DNA of 64,000 bases. Source: Chitinophaga eiseniae (GTDB lineage: Bacteria; Bacteroidota; Bacteroidia; Chitinophagales; Chitinophagaceae). The stretch is from the NCBI RefSeq assembly GCF_012641265.1, contig NZ_JABAHZ010000011.1, positions 62,001 to 126,000 of the forward strand, written 5' to 3'. The notes beneath the pieces were generated by a model, which was given only the letters and a program-made list of their open reading frames with translations, was not told the DNA's origin and made no database searches. Each line of letters begins with the position of its first letter. Positions within the stretch are counted from its first letter, which is position 1. Below are positions 1 through 9,105 of this stretch, piece by piece. Made by a program: the position numbers and the translations under genes.

Positions 1-308
1 TGAATGCTATTAAATCCAAGAAAGAATATCACAACGAATCTATTACCATCAAAACGGCCCTTGAGCGTGAGTTTGTGATCATTACCATCAAAGACAGTGG
101 TATTGGTATGTCGGAAAGTGTACGCGAAAAAATATTCGACCCCTTCTTTACGACCAAGGACGTGGGAGAAGGTACCGGCCTCGGCTTATCCATTGTATTC
201 AGCATTATAGAAAAGCATAAGGGAAAGATTATAGTGAATTCTGCCCCGGGAGAAGGAGCGGAATTTATTATATATTTACCGCTCGATATAACAAATCATT
301 TATCGTAA
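1..308 (+). CDS. Histidine kinase, C-terminal fragment (5' end outside window)
   Basis: The frame is open from position 3 without an upstream stop, so the gene starts before the window. What remains is the end of a HATPase_c domain: an N-box remnant (NAIKSK) at the very start, the G1 box DSGIGM, an F box (DPFFTTK) and the G2 box GTGLGLSIV. This is the ATP-binding half of a two-component sensor kinase; the phospho-acceptor histidine and any sensor domain are not visible. It lies 15 bases before the next kinase gene on the same strand, which suggests one operon. The ATP-binding role is clear, the signal is unknown. Confidence 0.9.
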   Translation, partial: NAIKSKKEYHNESITIKTALEREFVIITIKDSGIGMSESVREKIFDPFFTTKDVGEGTGLGLSIVFSIIEKHKGKIIVNSAPGEGAEFIIYLPLDITNHLS

Positions 309-323
309 CCATAAGGTCTTTCA

Positions 324-1421
324 ATGAAAGAAAACCGTATTAGAATATTATACATCGATGATGAAATTCATAACCTGAATGCATTCAAAGCAGGCTTTCG
401 CAGAAGTTATGAAATTTATACGGCTTCTTCGGCACAGGAAGGAAAACTGCTGCTGAAAGAGATCATGGTGCATATTATTATCGCAGACCAGAAAATGCCT
501 GTTACCACCGGGGTGGAATTTTTCAACGAAATTAAAGAAGTCCTCCCCGACCCCGTGCGTATCCTGCTCACGGGTTATACCGACGTAGAAGATATTATAG
601 ATGCCATCAACAAAGGGCACATCTACTCCTATATCAAGAAGCCGTGGGATGAGCATGAACTGCATAGAACCATCAATAACGCTTACGAAATATACCGGAC
701 ACGTAAACAACTCAGGGAGAAAATTGAAGAGCTGGAAAAAACCAACGATGAGTTAAACCGGTTTATTTACTCTACCTCTCATGACCTGCGTTCCCCTCTG
801 ATGTCTGTACTGGGAATTATTAATCTCTCCCGGCTGGATAATTCAGTGGTCGACCCCAATGGCTATATAAATATGGTCGAGAGCTGTGTACTGAAGCTGG
901 ATGATTTTATTCAAAAGATTATTGAATACTACCGGAATTCGCGGCTGGAGGTAGAATACGAAAAAATTGACTTCAGCAGTTTGCTGTCTGATTGCATCAC
1001 TGCATTTAAACCGCAGAATACCCAGATACTTTTTCAAACCCAGGTAGACCAGGCAGTAGATTTCCGGGGAGATACGTTCAGGATCAGTGTTATTTTGAAC
1101 AATCTCATATCAAACGCTGTTAAGTACCAAAAGCCGGAGGAAGCCAACCCTATGGTAAACCTGGCCGTAAAAGTAGAACCGCACAAGGCTACTATTTGCA
1201 TTCGTGACAATGGTATTGGTATTTTGAGCGAGCATTTGAATAATATCTTCAAGATGTTCTTCCGATCCAAAAACAACAATAAACCGGGCAGTGGTATTGG
1301 CTTATACATTGTGAAAGAGGCACTGAGTAAAATCGGCGGCACCATTAATGTAGAGTCAAAATATGGCGAAGGCACCCAATTTGAAATTACCATCCCCAAC
1401 AGAAATGAATTCGATACCTGA
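324..1421 (+). CDS. Receiver-histidine kinase fusion (365 aa)
   Basis: A soluble two-component protein with an N-terminal receiver (residues 6-120; acidic pair D12/D13, phospho-acceptor D55, lysine near 105) followed by a short coiled coil (about 125-147), a HisKA domain with H153 in STSHDLRSP, and a HATPase_c domain with G1 DNGIGI and G2 GSGIGLYIV. No membrane segment is visible. The receiver-first order means its kinase activity is probably controlled by phosphorylation from another kinase, perhaps the one just upstream. The next gene, a lone receiver, overlaps its end and may be its output. Confidence 0.9.
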   Translation: MKENRIRILYIDDEIHNLNAFKAGFRRSYEIYTASSAQEGKLLLKEIMVHIIIADQKMPVTTGVEFFNEIKEVLPDPVRILLTGYTDVEDIIDAINKGHIYSYIKKPWDEHELHRTINNAYEIYRTRKQLREKIEELEKTNDELNRFIYSTSHDLRSPLMSVLGIINLSRLDNSVVDPNGYINMVESCVLKLDDFIQKIIEYYRNSRLEVEYEKIDFSSLLSDCITAFKPQNTQILFQTQVDQAVDFRGDTFRISVILNNLISNAVKYQKPEEANPMVNLAVKVEPHKATICIRDNGIGILSEHLNNIFKMFFRSKNNNKPGSGIGLYIVKEALSKIGGTINVESKYGEGTQFEITIPNRNEFDT

Positions 1422-1824
1422 CCTGCGTGTCATATTAATTGACGACAATGAGATTGATTTGTTACTGCATGAAAAGTTGATCGGGATTCAACAAATCAGC
1501 AGAACGGTACTATCATTTGTCAATGCCAACAAAGCATTGGAATTCCTGTCTTCCAATATTGCCTTACCTAAAATCCCTCCTACCGTTATACTCCTGGACA
1601 TACAGATGCCGGAAATGGATGGCTTTGAATTTTTGCAGGCATTTGATGCCTACCCACAAAAGATCAAATCCCAATGCCATATCATTATGGTGTCTTCTTC
1701 CCTTGATTATGGCGATATTACCCGCACCAACGCCAACCCGATGGTAGTTAAATTACTTCGCAAACCCTTGCTGTTAAAGGATTTGAAAGAAGCTGTGGAA
1801 GGAATTTTTAAAGATTTTATATAA
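1405..1824 (+). CDS. Single-domain response regulator (139 aa)
   Basis: A lone receiver domain with acidic pair D13/D14, phospho-acceptor D65 in LLDIQMPEMDG, a conserved Thr/Ser position (VSSS) and a lysine in LRKPL. There is no output domain, so it should act by protein contact or as a phosphorelay carrier. I chose the ATG at 1405, 17 bases inside the end of the preceding kinase, because the receiver fold begins right after it; an in-frame ATG at 1363 would add 14 residues that match no receiver sequence. The overlap indicates translational coupling with the kinase. It ends 61 bases before tRNA-Ala. Confidence 0.88.
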   Translation: MNSIPDLRVILIDDNEIDLLLHEKLIGIQQISRTVLSFVNANKALEFLSSNIALPKIPPTVILLDIQMPEMDGFEFLQAFDAYPQKIKSQCHIIMVSSSLDYGDITRTNANPMVVKLLRKPLLLKDLKEAVEGIFKDFI

Positions 1825-1828
1825 AATG

Positions 1829-1858
1829 TTGGTGTTTTCAGGAAAAGATATATTTTTG
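1829..1858 (+). promoter_or_regulatory. Bacteroidota-type promoter before tRNA-Ala
   Basis: A -7 box TATTTTTG at 1851-1858 fits the Bacteroidota TAnnTTTG consensus, and TTGG at 1829-1832 sits 18 bases upstream in the place of the -33 TTTG box. Transcription would start near 1864, about 20 bases before the mature tRNA end. Confidence 0.5.
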
Positions 1859-1885
1859 CACTCCCGAAAGGGGAAATTGAAATGA

Positions 1886-1958
1886 GGGGGATTAGCTCAT
1901 CTGGTAGAGCGCAAGCATGGCATGTTTGAGGTGATCGGTTCGAGTCCGATATCCTCCA
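1886..1958 (+). tRNA. tRNA-Ala (anticodon GGC)
   Basis: Cloverleaf folded by eye. The acceptor arms GGGGGAT (1886-1892) and ATCCTCC (1951-1957) pair with one G-T wobble. The D stem is GCTC/GAGC. The anticodon stem CAAGC/GTTTG carries loop ATGGCAT, giving anticodon GGC (Ala). The T arm is ATCGG-TTCGAGT-CCGAT and the discriminator base is A1958. The 3' CCA is not fully encoded (genome reads ACCT), so CCA must be added by nucleotidyltransferase. Confidence 0.95.
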
Positions 1959-1969
1959 CCTGATTTAGA

Positions 1970-1991
1970 AACCCGCGCAATGCGCGGGTTT
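1970..1991. terminator. Hairpin terminator after tRNA-Ala, probably bidirectional
   Basis: The perfect GC-rich stem ACCCGCGCA/TGCGCGGGT is followed by TTTTCTGTTTT on the plus strand, fitting an intrinsic terminator for the tRNA. On the minus strand it follows the stop of the convergent receiver-kinase gene and may end that operon too. Confidence 0.75.
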
Positions 1992-1997
1992 TCTGTT

Positions 1998-3269
1998 TTA
2001 TATATTATCCGTTAGCGGATGCTTTCCCTGCCGGAGCGGCAACACAATAATAAAGGTAGCACCTTCTCCTTCCCGGCTCCTGGCAGTAATAATGCCTCCA
2101 TGCTTATCGATTACTTTTTTGGCAATGGCCAGCCCAATCCCTGTTCCCTCATATACTTCCGCCGTATGTAACCGCTGAAATATGGTAAATATTTTAGAGA
2201 GATATTTTTCATTAAAGCCAATACCGTTGTCCCGGATTATAATACGGCAGTACTGCCCTCCGGAAAAGGCAGCACTGTTGGGATTCAGGTCTGTTACCGT
2301 TTCAGCAGTAATTTCCACCCGGGGAGCGATATCTTTCCGGGAAAATTTCAAAGCATTGCTCATGATATTCTGGAAAACCTGCCTCACCTGCCCCGGCACC
2401 GCTTCAATCTGGGGCATTTTTTCTACAGCAATCACCGCGCCCCGCTCCAGTATCATTAACTCCAGGTCACTTAAAATTTCATCGATAATGACATTAAACT
2501 CCGTGAGCTCGTATATGCTCTCTCCCGAAAGGCGGGAATAGTTCAACAAGTCGTTGATAAGCCTTGCCATACGTTCAGAGGAGCTTACAATCCGCTCCAT
2601 ATACGACAGGGCGCTGGGATTCATCTGTAAAAACTTATCCCTCAGAATAGCTCCAAACAGCTGAATTTTACGCAATGGCTCTTTCAAATCATGTGAAGCC
2701 ACGGAGGCAAACTGCTGCAGATCGTGGTTGCTGGCCTCCAGCGATTTATTAATTTCCCTCAGCTCTTCGGTCCGTTCTCTTACCTTTTGCTCCAGCATGT
2801 CGTTTACCTGCTGCTGATGCGCAATCAGCGCTTCCTGTGCCAGCTTACGCACTTCCACTTCCTCCTTTAGCGACTGATGCATTTGCTTCAATTCCTGCGA
2901 CTGCTGGTAAAGCCGGGAAAACGTTTTTACTTTCATCAACAGGATATCCGGATCCACCGGTTTGGTGATATAATCTATTCCACCGGAGTCGTATCCCTTT
3001 ACGATAAATCTTTTATCCTTATTAACCGCTGATAAAAATATGATGGGAATATCTTTGGCTTTACTATGGCCCGACAGGGCTTCCGCTACTTCAAATCCAT
3101 CCATACTGGGCATCTGCACATCGAGAATAATGAGCGTATAGTTTTGCTTCAATATTTTCCGGAGCGCTTCCTCGCCCGATAAGGCGGTATCGACCTCAAA
3201 CTGGTACTGTTCCAACGTTTTCCGGATCGATAAAATATTCTCCGGCTTATCATCTACTATTAAAATCAT
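1998..3269 (-). CDS. Receiver-histidine kinase fusion (423 aa), operon end
   Basis: The N-terminal receiver (residues 1-118; D6/D7, phospho-acceptor D50, K103 in TKPVD) is followed by a coiled coil (about 120-185, rich in Q and E), a HisKA domain with H193 in ASHDLKEPL and a HATPase_c domain with DNGIGF and GTGIGLAIA. No membrane segments. It resembles the soluble, phytochrome-type HisKA kinases common in Bacteroidota. It is the last gene of a minus-strand set led by the 1336-residue hybrid kinase at 5095-9105, with 22 bases separating it from cheB. The likely role is a second-stage kinase driven by phosphorylation of its receiver. Confidence 0.9.
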   Translation of the reverse strand: MILIVDDKPENILSIRKTLEQYQFEVDTALSGEEALRKILKQNYTLIILDVQMPSMDGFEVAEALSGHSKAKDIPIIFLSAVNKDKRFIVKGYDSGGIDYITKPVDPDILLMKVKTFSRLYQQSQELKQMHQSLKEEVEVRKLAQEALIAHQQQVNDMLEQKVRERTEELREINKSLEASNHDLQQFASVASHDLKEPLRKIQLFGAILRDKFLQMNPSALSYMERIVSSSERMARLINDLLNYSRLSGESIYELTEFNVIIDEILSDLELMILERGAVIAVEKMPQIEAVPGQVRQVFQNIMSNALKFSRKDIAPRVEITAETVTDLNPNSAAFSGGQYCRIIIRDNGIGFNEKYLSKIFTIFQRLHTAEVYEGTGIGLAIAKKVIDKHGGIITARSREGEGATFIIVLPLRQGKHPLTDNI

Positions 3270-3291
3270 ACCGCATTCATTTTACATAAAA

Positions 3292-3864
3292 TCATATCCC
3301 ACCCATCTCATTTATAAACGCCGCCATCTCGGATGGCTGTAATACAATATCTACAGGCGCCTGCTCCATTGCATGACGTGGCATATAGTCTACTTCCGCC
3401 GTGGCAGGGTCCTGTACCGCCGTTGTGCCTCCCGCTTCATGCACGTCCATCAATCCCTCAATTCCATCATTGTTAGCCCCTGATAGCAGGATGGCAGCCA
3501 TGTTATTGCGGTAGGCCAATGCGGCGGAAGAAAATGTGACATCAATACTGGGCCGGCTGAAATTTACCTTCTCCGAGGCATCCAGGGATAAAGTATGGTC
3601 CTTTTCTATCAGTAAATGATAGTCCGCCGGGGCAATGTAAACGACACCCGGTAACAATGGTTCTTTCTCCGGCGCCTCTTTCACCAGCAATACAGTCCTG
3701 GTCAACAGCAGGTCGGTCAATAGCGATTCGTAATGACTGGGCCGGTGTAGAACAATGATAATCGCCGCATTGATCGAAGCGTTCAATCCAGGCAACAAGT
3801 GCAACACAGGCTGTAGCCCGCCGGCAGAGCCACCTATTACTATTAAATACGGAGCCGTAGTCAT
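3292..3864 (-). CDS. cheB: CheB-type protein-glutamate methylesterase, catalytic domain only
   Basis: A 190-residue protein matching the CheB catalytic domain: GGSAGG with the presumed nucleophile S13, LHRP with H40, and a late GANNDG motif carrying the likely aspartate, in the order of the CheB Ser-His-Asp triad. CheB removes methyl groups from (or deamidates) glutamate side chains on chemoreceptors. The usual N-terminal receiver of CheB is absent, so it cannot be phosphorylated in the usual way. It lies 18 bases after cheR. No methyl-accepting chemotaxis protein is visible in the window, so its substrate may be another coiled-coil protein such as the linked hybrid kinase (inference). Confidence 0.9.
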   Translation of the reverse strand: MTTAPYLIVIGGSAGGLQPVLHLLPGLNASINAAIIIVLHRPSHYESLLTDLLLTRTVLLVKEAPEKEPLLPGVVYIAPADYHLLIEKDHTLSLDASEKVNFSRPSIDVTFSSAALAYRNNMAAILLSGANNDGIEGLMDVHEAGGTTAVQDPATAEVDYMPRHAMEQAPVDIVLQPSEMAAFINEMGGI

Positions 3865-3882
3865 AAAGTCATTTTTTTAATA

Positions 3883-4710
3883 TTACAACTGCATTTTCCG
3901 CCAGATCTTCTCCCTGTTATCTAACTGTCTGAACTTACGGGTTACACTGGTAAAACTCAGCGTTTCTTTACTCCCTAAGGCCAGGAAGCCCAGCTGTTCC
4001 AGGCTATCACTGAATAAAGTAAGAACCCTGTCCTGTAGCTTTTTATTAAAGTAGATCAATACATTCCTGCAAATGATCAACTGGAATTCATTGAAAGAAC
4101 CATCTGTTACCAGGTTATGCGGCGAGAAAATAATCTTCTCCCCCAGATCTCCCCTGAACTTGGCATACTCGTAATTGGCGGTATAGTAGGATGAAAAATC
4201 TTCTCGTCCCCCTGCTTCCATATAATTACGGGAATATTGCTGCATCTGGGACAGGCGGAACATCCCTTTCCTACCTTTCTCCAACACGCTCACATTGATA
4301 TCGGTGGCATAGATAACAGATTTTTGCAGTAACCCTGCTTCCTTTAGCAAAATGGCAACGGAATATACCTCTTCCCCCGTAGAACATCCTGCATGCCATA
4401 TCCGGATAGACGGGTAAGTGGCCAATACTGGCAAAACGTGTGTGCGCAAAGCCTGGTAAAAAGAAGGATCACGGAACATCTCCGTTACACTCACCGTAAT
4501 TTCTTCCACAAAACGCATGGCATACCCCGGATCAGAGATAATACGGTAGCGGTATTCCGCGAAACTGGGGAAACGGTCCACCTGGAACAGGTGATTCACG
4601 CGCCGGTTAATCGAAGCAGGCGCATATTCCGTAAAGTCATAACCATACCGCTCCCACACATCGTTGAGTAATACATTTACTTCCTGCTCGCTTATCAGGT
4701 TCTTGCTCAC
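3883..4710 (-). CDS. cheR: CheR-type protein-glutamate O-methyltransferase (275 aa)
   Basis: A helical N-terminal domain (to about residue 85) is followed by a SAM-binding methyltransferase domain with motif IWHAGCSTGEEVYS, an ATDI acidic motif and IICRNVLIYF, all typical of CheR. It transfers methyl groups from S-adenosylmethionine to glutamates of signalling coiled coils. The start is GTG at 4710; no in-frame ATG precedes the conserved N-terminal helices. Only 3 bases separate it from the upstream lone receiver, so it is probably translated in step with it. It has no C-terminal TPR or pentapeptide tail. Confidence 0.93.
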   Translation of the reverse strand: MSKNLISEQEVNVLLNDVWERYGYDFTEYAPASINRRVNHLFQVDRFPSFAEYRYRIISDPGYAMRFVEEITVSVTEMFRDPSFYQALRTHVLPVLATYPSIRIWHAGCSTGEEVYSVAILLKEAGLLQKSVIYATDINVSVLEKGRKGMFRLSQMQQYSRNYMEAGGREDFSSYYTANYEYAKFRGDLGEKIIFSPHNLVTDGSFNEFQLIICRNVLIYFNKKLQDRVLTLFSDSLEQLGFLALGSKETLSFTSVTRKFRQLDNREKIWRKMQL

Positions 4711-4713
4711 TTC

Positions 4714-5088
4714 TTATTCAGATAAATATTGTTGTAGTTGTAATAGTAACTTGTCTACATCAATAGGTTTTGAAATATAATCATCCGCGCCCGCTTCCAG
4801 GCACTTTTCGCGGTCGCCCACCATGGCATTGGCGGTTACCGCAATCACCGGCAACTGCTGATTTCCGGGGAGCGCACGTATAGCCGCCATTGTTTCATAT
4901 CCGTCTACTTCCGGCATCATAATATCCATCAGCACCAGCCCGATATCGTGGTCTCCCGTGAGCAGATGCAAGGCTTCTGCACAACTGCCAGCAGATAAAC
5001 AGGGAATAGACCTGGATTTCAACACCGCCTTCAATGCAAAAATATTCCGCGTATCATCATCTACGATCAATACTTGCTTCTTGCCCAT
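4714..5088 (-). CDS. Single-domain response regulator (124 aa), DivK/CheY-like
   Basis: A lone receiver with acidic residues D10-D12, phospho-acceptor D55 in VLMDIMMPEVDG, the T of VTANA and K in YISKPIDVD. It closely resembles the third receiver of the hybrid kinase encoded 6 bases upstream: both share REKCL-AGA-DYISKP-DVD-LL. It may compete with or relay phosphate from that kinase. Its position between the kinase and cheR suggests a link between the phosphorelay and the methylation pair, but that is inference. Confidence 0.92.
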   Translation of the reverse strand: MGKKQVLIVDDDTRNIFALKAVLKSRSIPCLSAGSCAEALHLLTGDHDIGLVLMDIMMPEVDGYETMAAIRALPGNQQLPVIAVTANAMVGDREKCLEAGADDYISKPIDVDKLLLQLQQYLSE

Positions 5089-5094
5089 AACAAT

Positions 5095-8000
5095 TTATTT
5101 CATCGCTTTATCGTATAGCCATACCCGTAATAGTGACAATAATTGGTCTACATCTACCGGCTTGGAAATATAGTCGGAAGCTCCTGCCTGCAGGCACTTT
5201 TCACGGTCGCCCATCATAGCTTTGGCCGTAACAGCAATAATCGGCAGGTTCCGCAACCCAGGTTGTTTACGGATGGCCGCAATGGCGTCGTATCCATCCA
5301 TTTCGGGCATCATCATATCCATCAGCACAATATCTACCGGATGATCTTTCAGCTGCTCTAATGCCTCCTTGCCATCGATGGCCGACAATACTCTCATCTG
5401 GTGCGTTTCCAGCGCCTTGGTTAAAGAAAAGATGTTGCGTACATCATCATCTGCTATTAACACGGTTTTATCTTTCAATACTTCATTCAGCGTGCCCATT
5501 TTTCCATTGCCACCGGCTGGCACCGGCGCATTTTCAGATACCAGGTGGAGGAACAACGATACTTCATCCAGCATACGCTGGTAAGAATGCGCTGTTTTTA
5601 CCACGATGGAATCTGCATATTGCCGGATACGTTGTTCCTCTGATTTTGACAGGCTTTTACCGGTAAAAATGATGATGGGCAAATGTTCCAGCCCTTTTAT
5701 TTCCTTCACCATTTCCAGTGCTTCATAAGCTTTTTCATCCGGGATGCCCATGTCCAGGATCACACAGTCTACATCTTTCTGCTGCAGTAAAGTAACGCCA
5801 TCCCCCACGTTATTACTGATTTCAGAATTTACCTGGTAACTGCTCAGGAAGTAAGCCAGTGCCTTGGCATGCTTGGCATTTTCTTCCAGGATCAGTACTT
5901 TTTTGGCAGAACGTTGTAAAACAAATTCCATCTTTTCAAAGATCGACTGTATGCTCTCCGGGTCTACCGGCTTGCTGATAAAGTCGACCGCGCCTTTCAT
6001 CAGGCTTTCCTTTTTGACTTCCATGGAAGACATAATATGCACCGGGATAGGTCTTGTGCGTGGATCATTTTTTAATTCTTCCATTACCTGCCAGCCGTCT
6101 TTAACAGGCAGCTGGATATCCAGCAAAATGCCAATAGGCTTGTAGATACGCGCCAGCTCTGCGGCTTCATCTCCCCTTACACTTACAATGCCTTTATATC
6201 CCCTGGCATGCGTGAAATCCAACAGTGCCTTGGCAAAGTGCGTATCGTCTTCTACAATCAGTATCACCGCATCATTTTTTTCTATCAGCCCGCGGTCATC
6301 AAAAACGCCTTCCGGTATCACTGGCGACAAGAAACGCGATTTGCTGGCAGCGGGCGCTTCTGCTTCCCTTGCCGGAGCGGGCACCTCATGAGAACCGCCG
6401 GAATCCGCTGCCTTAGGCGTTACAGGAATCGTTATCACAAATTCGCTGCCCTCCATGCTCTTACTGGTTACGCTCAGCTGGCCTCCTAATAATTTCGCCA
6501 ACTCCCGGCTGATAGAGAGTCCCAGACCTGTTCCACCGTACTTCCGCCGGGTAGAACCATCTGCCTGCTGGAATGCCTCAAAAATAACCTGCTGCTTGTC
6601 TTCCGGGATACCGATACCAGTATCCCTCACCGCAAAACAAATAGTATCCGGCATTTCGCCCGGGCTCGCAGCCAATGTTACCGTACCCTTTGCCGTAAAT
6701 TTCAGCGCATTGGATAACAGGTTCTTTAGCACCTGCTCCAGCCTTACCTGGTCTGTTTCTATATAAGCCGGTGTATGTACAGCAGTTTCCAATAACAGCT
6801 GCAGCCCTTTTTCTTTGGCAATAGGTCCAAACATTGCCTGCATATTGGAACAAACACTGGCAACAGCTATTTCTCCCAATTCGAGTTCCATCTTACCGGA
6901 TTCTATCTTCGACAAATCCAGTATTTCATCGATCAGTGTCAGCAACCCTTTACCAGAGCTGTTAATGACTTGTGCATACTCCACCTGGTCGCCGTTGAGG
7001 TTATGATCATGATTTTCCGACAGGAGCCTTGACAACAATAAGATAGAGTTCAGCGGTGTACGCAGCTCGTGCGACATATTAGCCAGGAACTCTGACTTGT
7101 AGCGGGTGCTGAGCGACAGCTCTTCTGCTTTTTTATGTATATCCAGGTTGCGTTCTACGATGATCTGGTTCTTCTCTTCCAGCAAGCGGCTTCTTTCTTC
7201 CAGCTCTGCATTGGATTGCATCAGTTCTTCCTGCTGTACTTTTAACTCTTCTTCGGATACTTGTAGCTTTTGCGTTTGTGCTTCCAACTCCACATTCATA
7301 CTTTCCAGTTCACTATGCTGGGTTTGCAGTTCTTCGGCCTGTGCCTGGGTTTCTTCCAGCAGCTCCTGCAGACGGGTACGACTGCGGGTGCTTTGTATGG
7401 CAACGGCGATGTTAGTAGCCGCTTGTTTCACAAAATCGATCACACCGTTGTTAAAAGGATACAGGGAACCTATTTCCATTACCCCTTCTGTAATGCCTGC
7501 ATGCATCAATGGAATAATGAGTACATGTCCTGGGGTGGCGGCGCCGGTACCGGTAGCAATATACAGGAAGCTATCGGGAGCATCCTGCAGGTACAGGGGT
7601 TCTTTCCGCAATACCTGTTGCCCGAGCAACGTTTTACCTACTTCAATAACGGGTGGTGCAGGGTATTCCGGCGATAACGCATACCCGGCAGAAAAATGCA
7701 GTTCTCCTGCCCGGCGGATATACAATACGCCTGTTTGCGCACCGGTATATTGTATTATATCAGTGAGTGCATCGTTGCTGAGTGCGGACAGGTCCTTTTC
7801 TCCCAGGAGGGTTTCACTGATTTGATTAAGACCCGATTGTATCCAGATAGTTTGTTCGCCTTTGCTGCGGAATACTTTCAGATCGGCCGCCATTTGTACA
7901 ATGGCATGTCCCAGCAAATCGTCTTTACTGCGGGGTTGTAGGTCAATATTAAAATTTCCTTTTCCAATCTGATCGGCGGCATCGGCCAATACCTGGTTGG

Positions 8001-9105
8001 TTTGATCGATTACTTCAAAAGACCGGGCGAGGCTGCCCACCGCATCTTTGGTAGTTATTTCCGGGGCCGAGCCGGGAATACCGCGGGCAATATTTCCTGC
8101 CGCCACACGCAGCAAATCCAGGCTGTCGGTGATGCCTTTGATCGTAACGCTTACAAACGCGATCACCAGTACTACAATGAGTACGAGGGCTACGAGGTAA
8201 CGGGTTTTCAGGTCGTTTTCCTTTTTTGAAATAGCCTTTGCGTCCTTGCTCACCTTATCCATGATGCTGTGCTGCAGCTGCTTCAGCTGGTCTACGGCCT
8301 GTGAGGAATTATCCCACCAGGAATCGGCATTGAAAAGGGTATCGATGCTGCGGGTGGTGACAGTATTCCGGATAAAATCGTTGGTGATGGTCGACTCATT
8401 TGATTGTTCCATTTGCAGGAAGCTTTTGGCAACAGCCGGCGAAGCCCGCTCCATCAACTCTGTACGCAGGGCATTGTACATGTCGTTATTGTTTTCGATG
8501 CGGGCAAAGTCGTCTGGCCAGACTTCCTTCTTCAGCATAAAATAGTAGATATCCATGCGCAACATGCCCTGGTAGGCAGCCATACCGGCCAGGAGAGATT
8601 GTGCATTCATATCGCGCTGCAGCCCTTTCAGTACCGGGATATCGGGGGTATTGATATTGGCGAGATCGTCCAGCCGGAAAATGAGATTCGAATAGTAATC
8701 GAGTACTTCCCGCTGGGGCATATTTTTATGGTCAATTTCCTGGCGTTTGCGAGCTAAGGTATTCAGTAAGGAGTACTGGAAGAAATGGCTGTCAGTGGCC
8801 AGCAACCTGCTTTTCACGGCTTCAATGGCCAGGTCGGTTTTGGCGCGTTGGGTCAGCAAATCATTCAGGCTGCCGGTTTGTAATACATAGTTCACGCTGC
8901 TTCTCCGCTCCAGGTGTATTTCATCAGCTACTTTCATGATCACCGCAGCGGTGTTTACCTTTTGTACCAGGTTGTCGATCGTATCAATATCTGCGCTTTG
9001 CTTGTTGAATACCTCTACTCCGAAATAGATGAGGCATATCAGTGGTATAACAGCTATTAACATCAGCTTCCTCGGTAGTGGAAGTTGCATGAAAAATTTC
9101 TTCAT
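5095..9105 (-). CDS. Hybrid sensor kinase NIT-HAMP-GAF-HisKA-HATPase-REC-REC-REC (1336 aa)
   Basis: A large membrane sensor. A first membrane segment (about 13-32) and a second (about 303-323) flank an extracytoplasmic helical region resembling NIT-type sensor domains. HAMP-like sequence (to about 410), a GAF-like domain (about 430-570) and a long Q/E-rich coiled coil (about 575-660) follow. HisKA has H679 in NMSHELRTPLNS; HATPase_c has DTGIGI and GTGLGLSIS. Three receivers end the protein: REC1 (945-1060, D996), REC2 (1068-1187, D1118, but LEEN instead of the usual acidic pair) and REC3 (1213-1330, D1263). It leads an operon with a lone receiver, CheR, CheB and a receiver-kinase. The signal is unknown. 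Confidence 0.92.
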   Translation of the reverse strand: MKKFFMQLPLPRKLMLIAVIPLICLIYFGVEVFNKQSADIDTIDNLVQKVNTAAVIMKVADEIHLERRSSVNYVLQTGSLNDLLTQRAKTDLAIEAVKSRLLATDSHFFQYSLLNTLARKRQEIDHKNMPQREVLDYYSNLIFRLDDLANINTPDIPVLKGLQRDMNAQSLLAGMAAYQGMLRMDIYYFMLKKEVWPDDFARIENNNDMYNALRTELMERASPAVAKSFLQMEQSNESTITNDFIRNTVTTRSIDTLFNADSWWDNSSQAVDQLKQLQHSIMDKVSKDAKAISKKENDLKTRYLVALVLIVVLVIAFVSVTIKGITDSLDLLRVAAGNIARGIPGSAPEITTKDAVGSLARSFEVIDQTNQVLADAADQIGKGNFNIDLQPRSKDDLLGHAIVQMAADLKVFRSKGEQTIWIQSGLNQISETLLGEKDLSALSNDALTDIIQYTGAQTGVLYIRRAGELHFSAGYALSPEYPAPPVIEVGKTLLGQQVLRKEPLYLQDAPDSFLYIATGTGAATPGHVLIIPLMHAGITEGVMEIGSLYPFNNGVIDFVKQAATNIAVAIQSTRSRTRLQELLEETQAQAEELQTQHSELESMNVELEAQTQKLQVSEEELKVQQEELMQSNAELEERSRLLEEKNQIIVERNLDIHKKAEELSLSTRYKSEFLANMSHELRTPLNSILLLSRLLSENHDHNLNGDQVEYAQVINSSGKGLLTLIDEILDLSKIESGKMELELGEIAVASVCSNMQAMFGPIAKEKGLQLLLETAVHTPAYIETDQVRLEQVLKNLLSNALKFTAKGTVTLAASPGEMPDTICFAVRDTGIGIPEDKQQVIFEAFQQADGSTRRKYGGTGLGLSISRELAKLLGGQLSVTSKSMEGSEFVITIPVTPKAADSGGSHEVPAPAREAEAPAASKSRFLSPVIPEGVFDDRGLIEKNDAVILIVEDDTHFAKALLDFTHARGYKGIVSVRGDEAAELARIYKPIGILLDIQLPVKDGWQVMEELKNDPRTRPIPVHIMSSMEVKKESLMKGAVDFISKPVDPESIQSIFEKMEFVLQRSAKKVLILEENAKHAKALAYFLSSYQVNSEISNNVGDGVTLLQQKDVDCVILDMGIPDEKAYEALEMVKEIKGLEHLPIIIFTGKSLSKSEEQRIRQYADSIVVKTAHSYQRMLDEVSLFLHLVSENAPVPAGGNGKMGTLNEVLKDKTVLIADDDVRNIFSLTKALETHQMRVLSAIDGKEALEQLKDHPVDIVLMDMMMPEMDGYDAIAAIRKQPGLRNLPIIAVTAKAMMGDREKCLQAGASDYISKPVDVDQLLSLLRVWLYDKAMK

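Noticed and set aside
1886..1991. Possible integration site (att) at the tRNA-Ala 3' end
   Set aside because: No second copy of the tRNA 3' end and no integrase were seen in the window.
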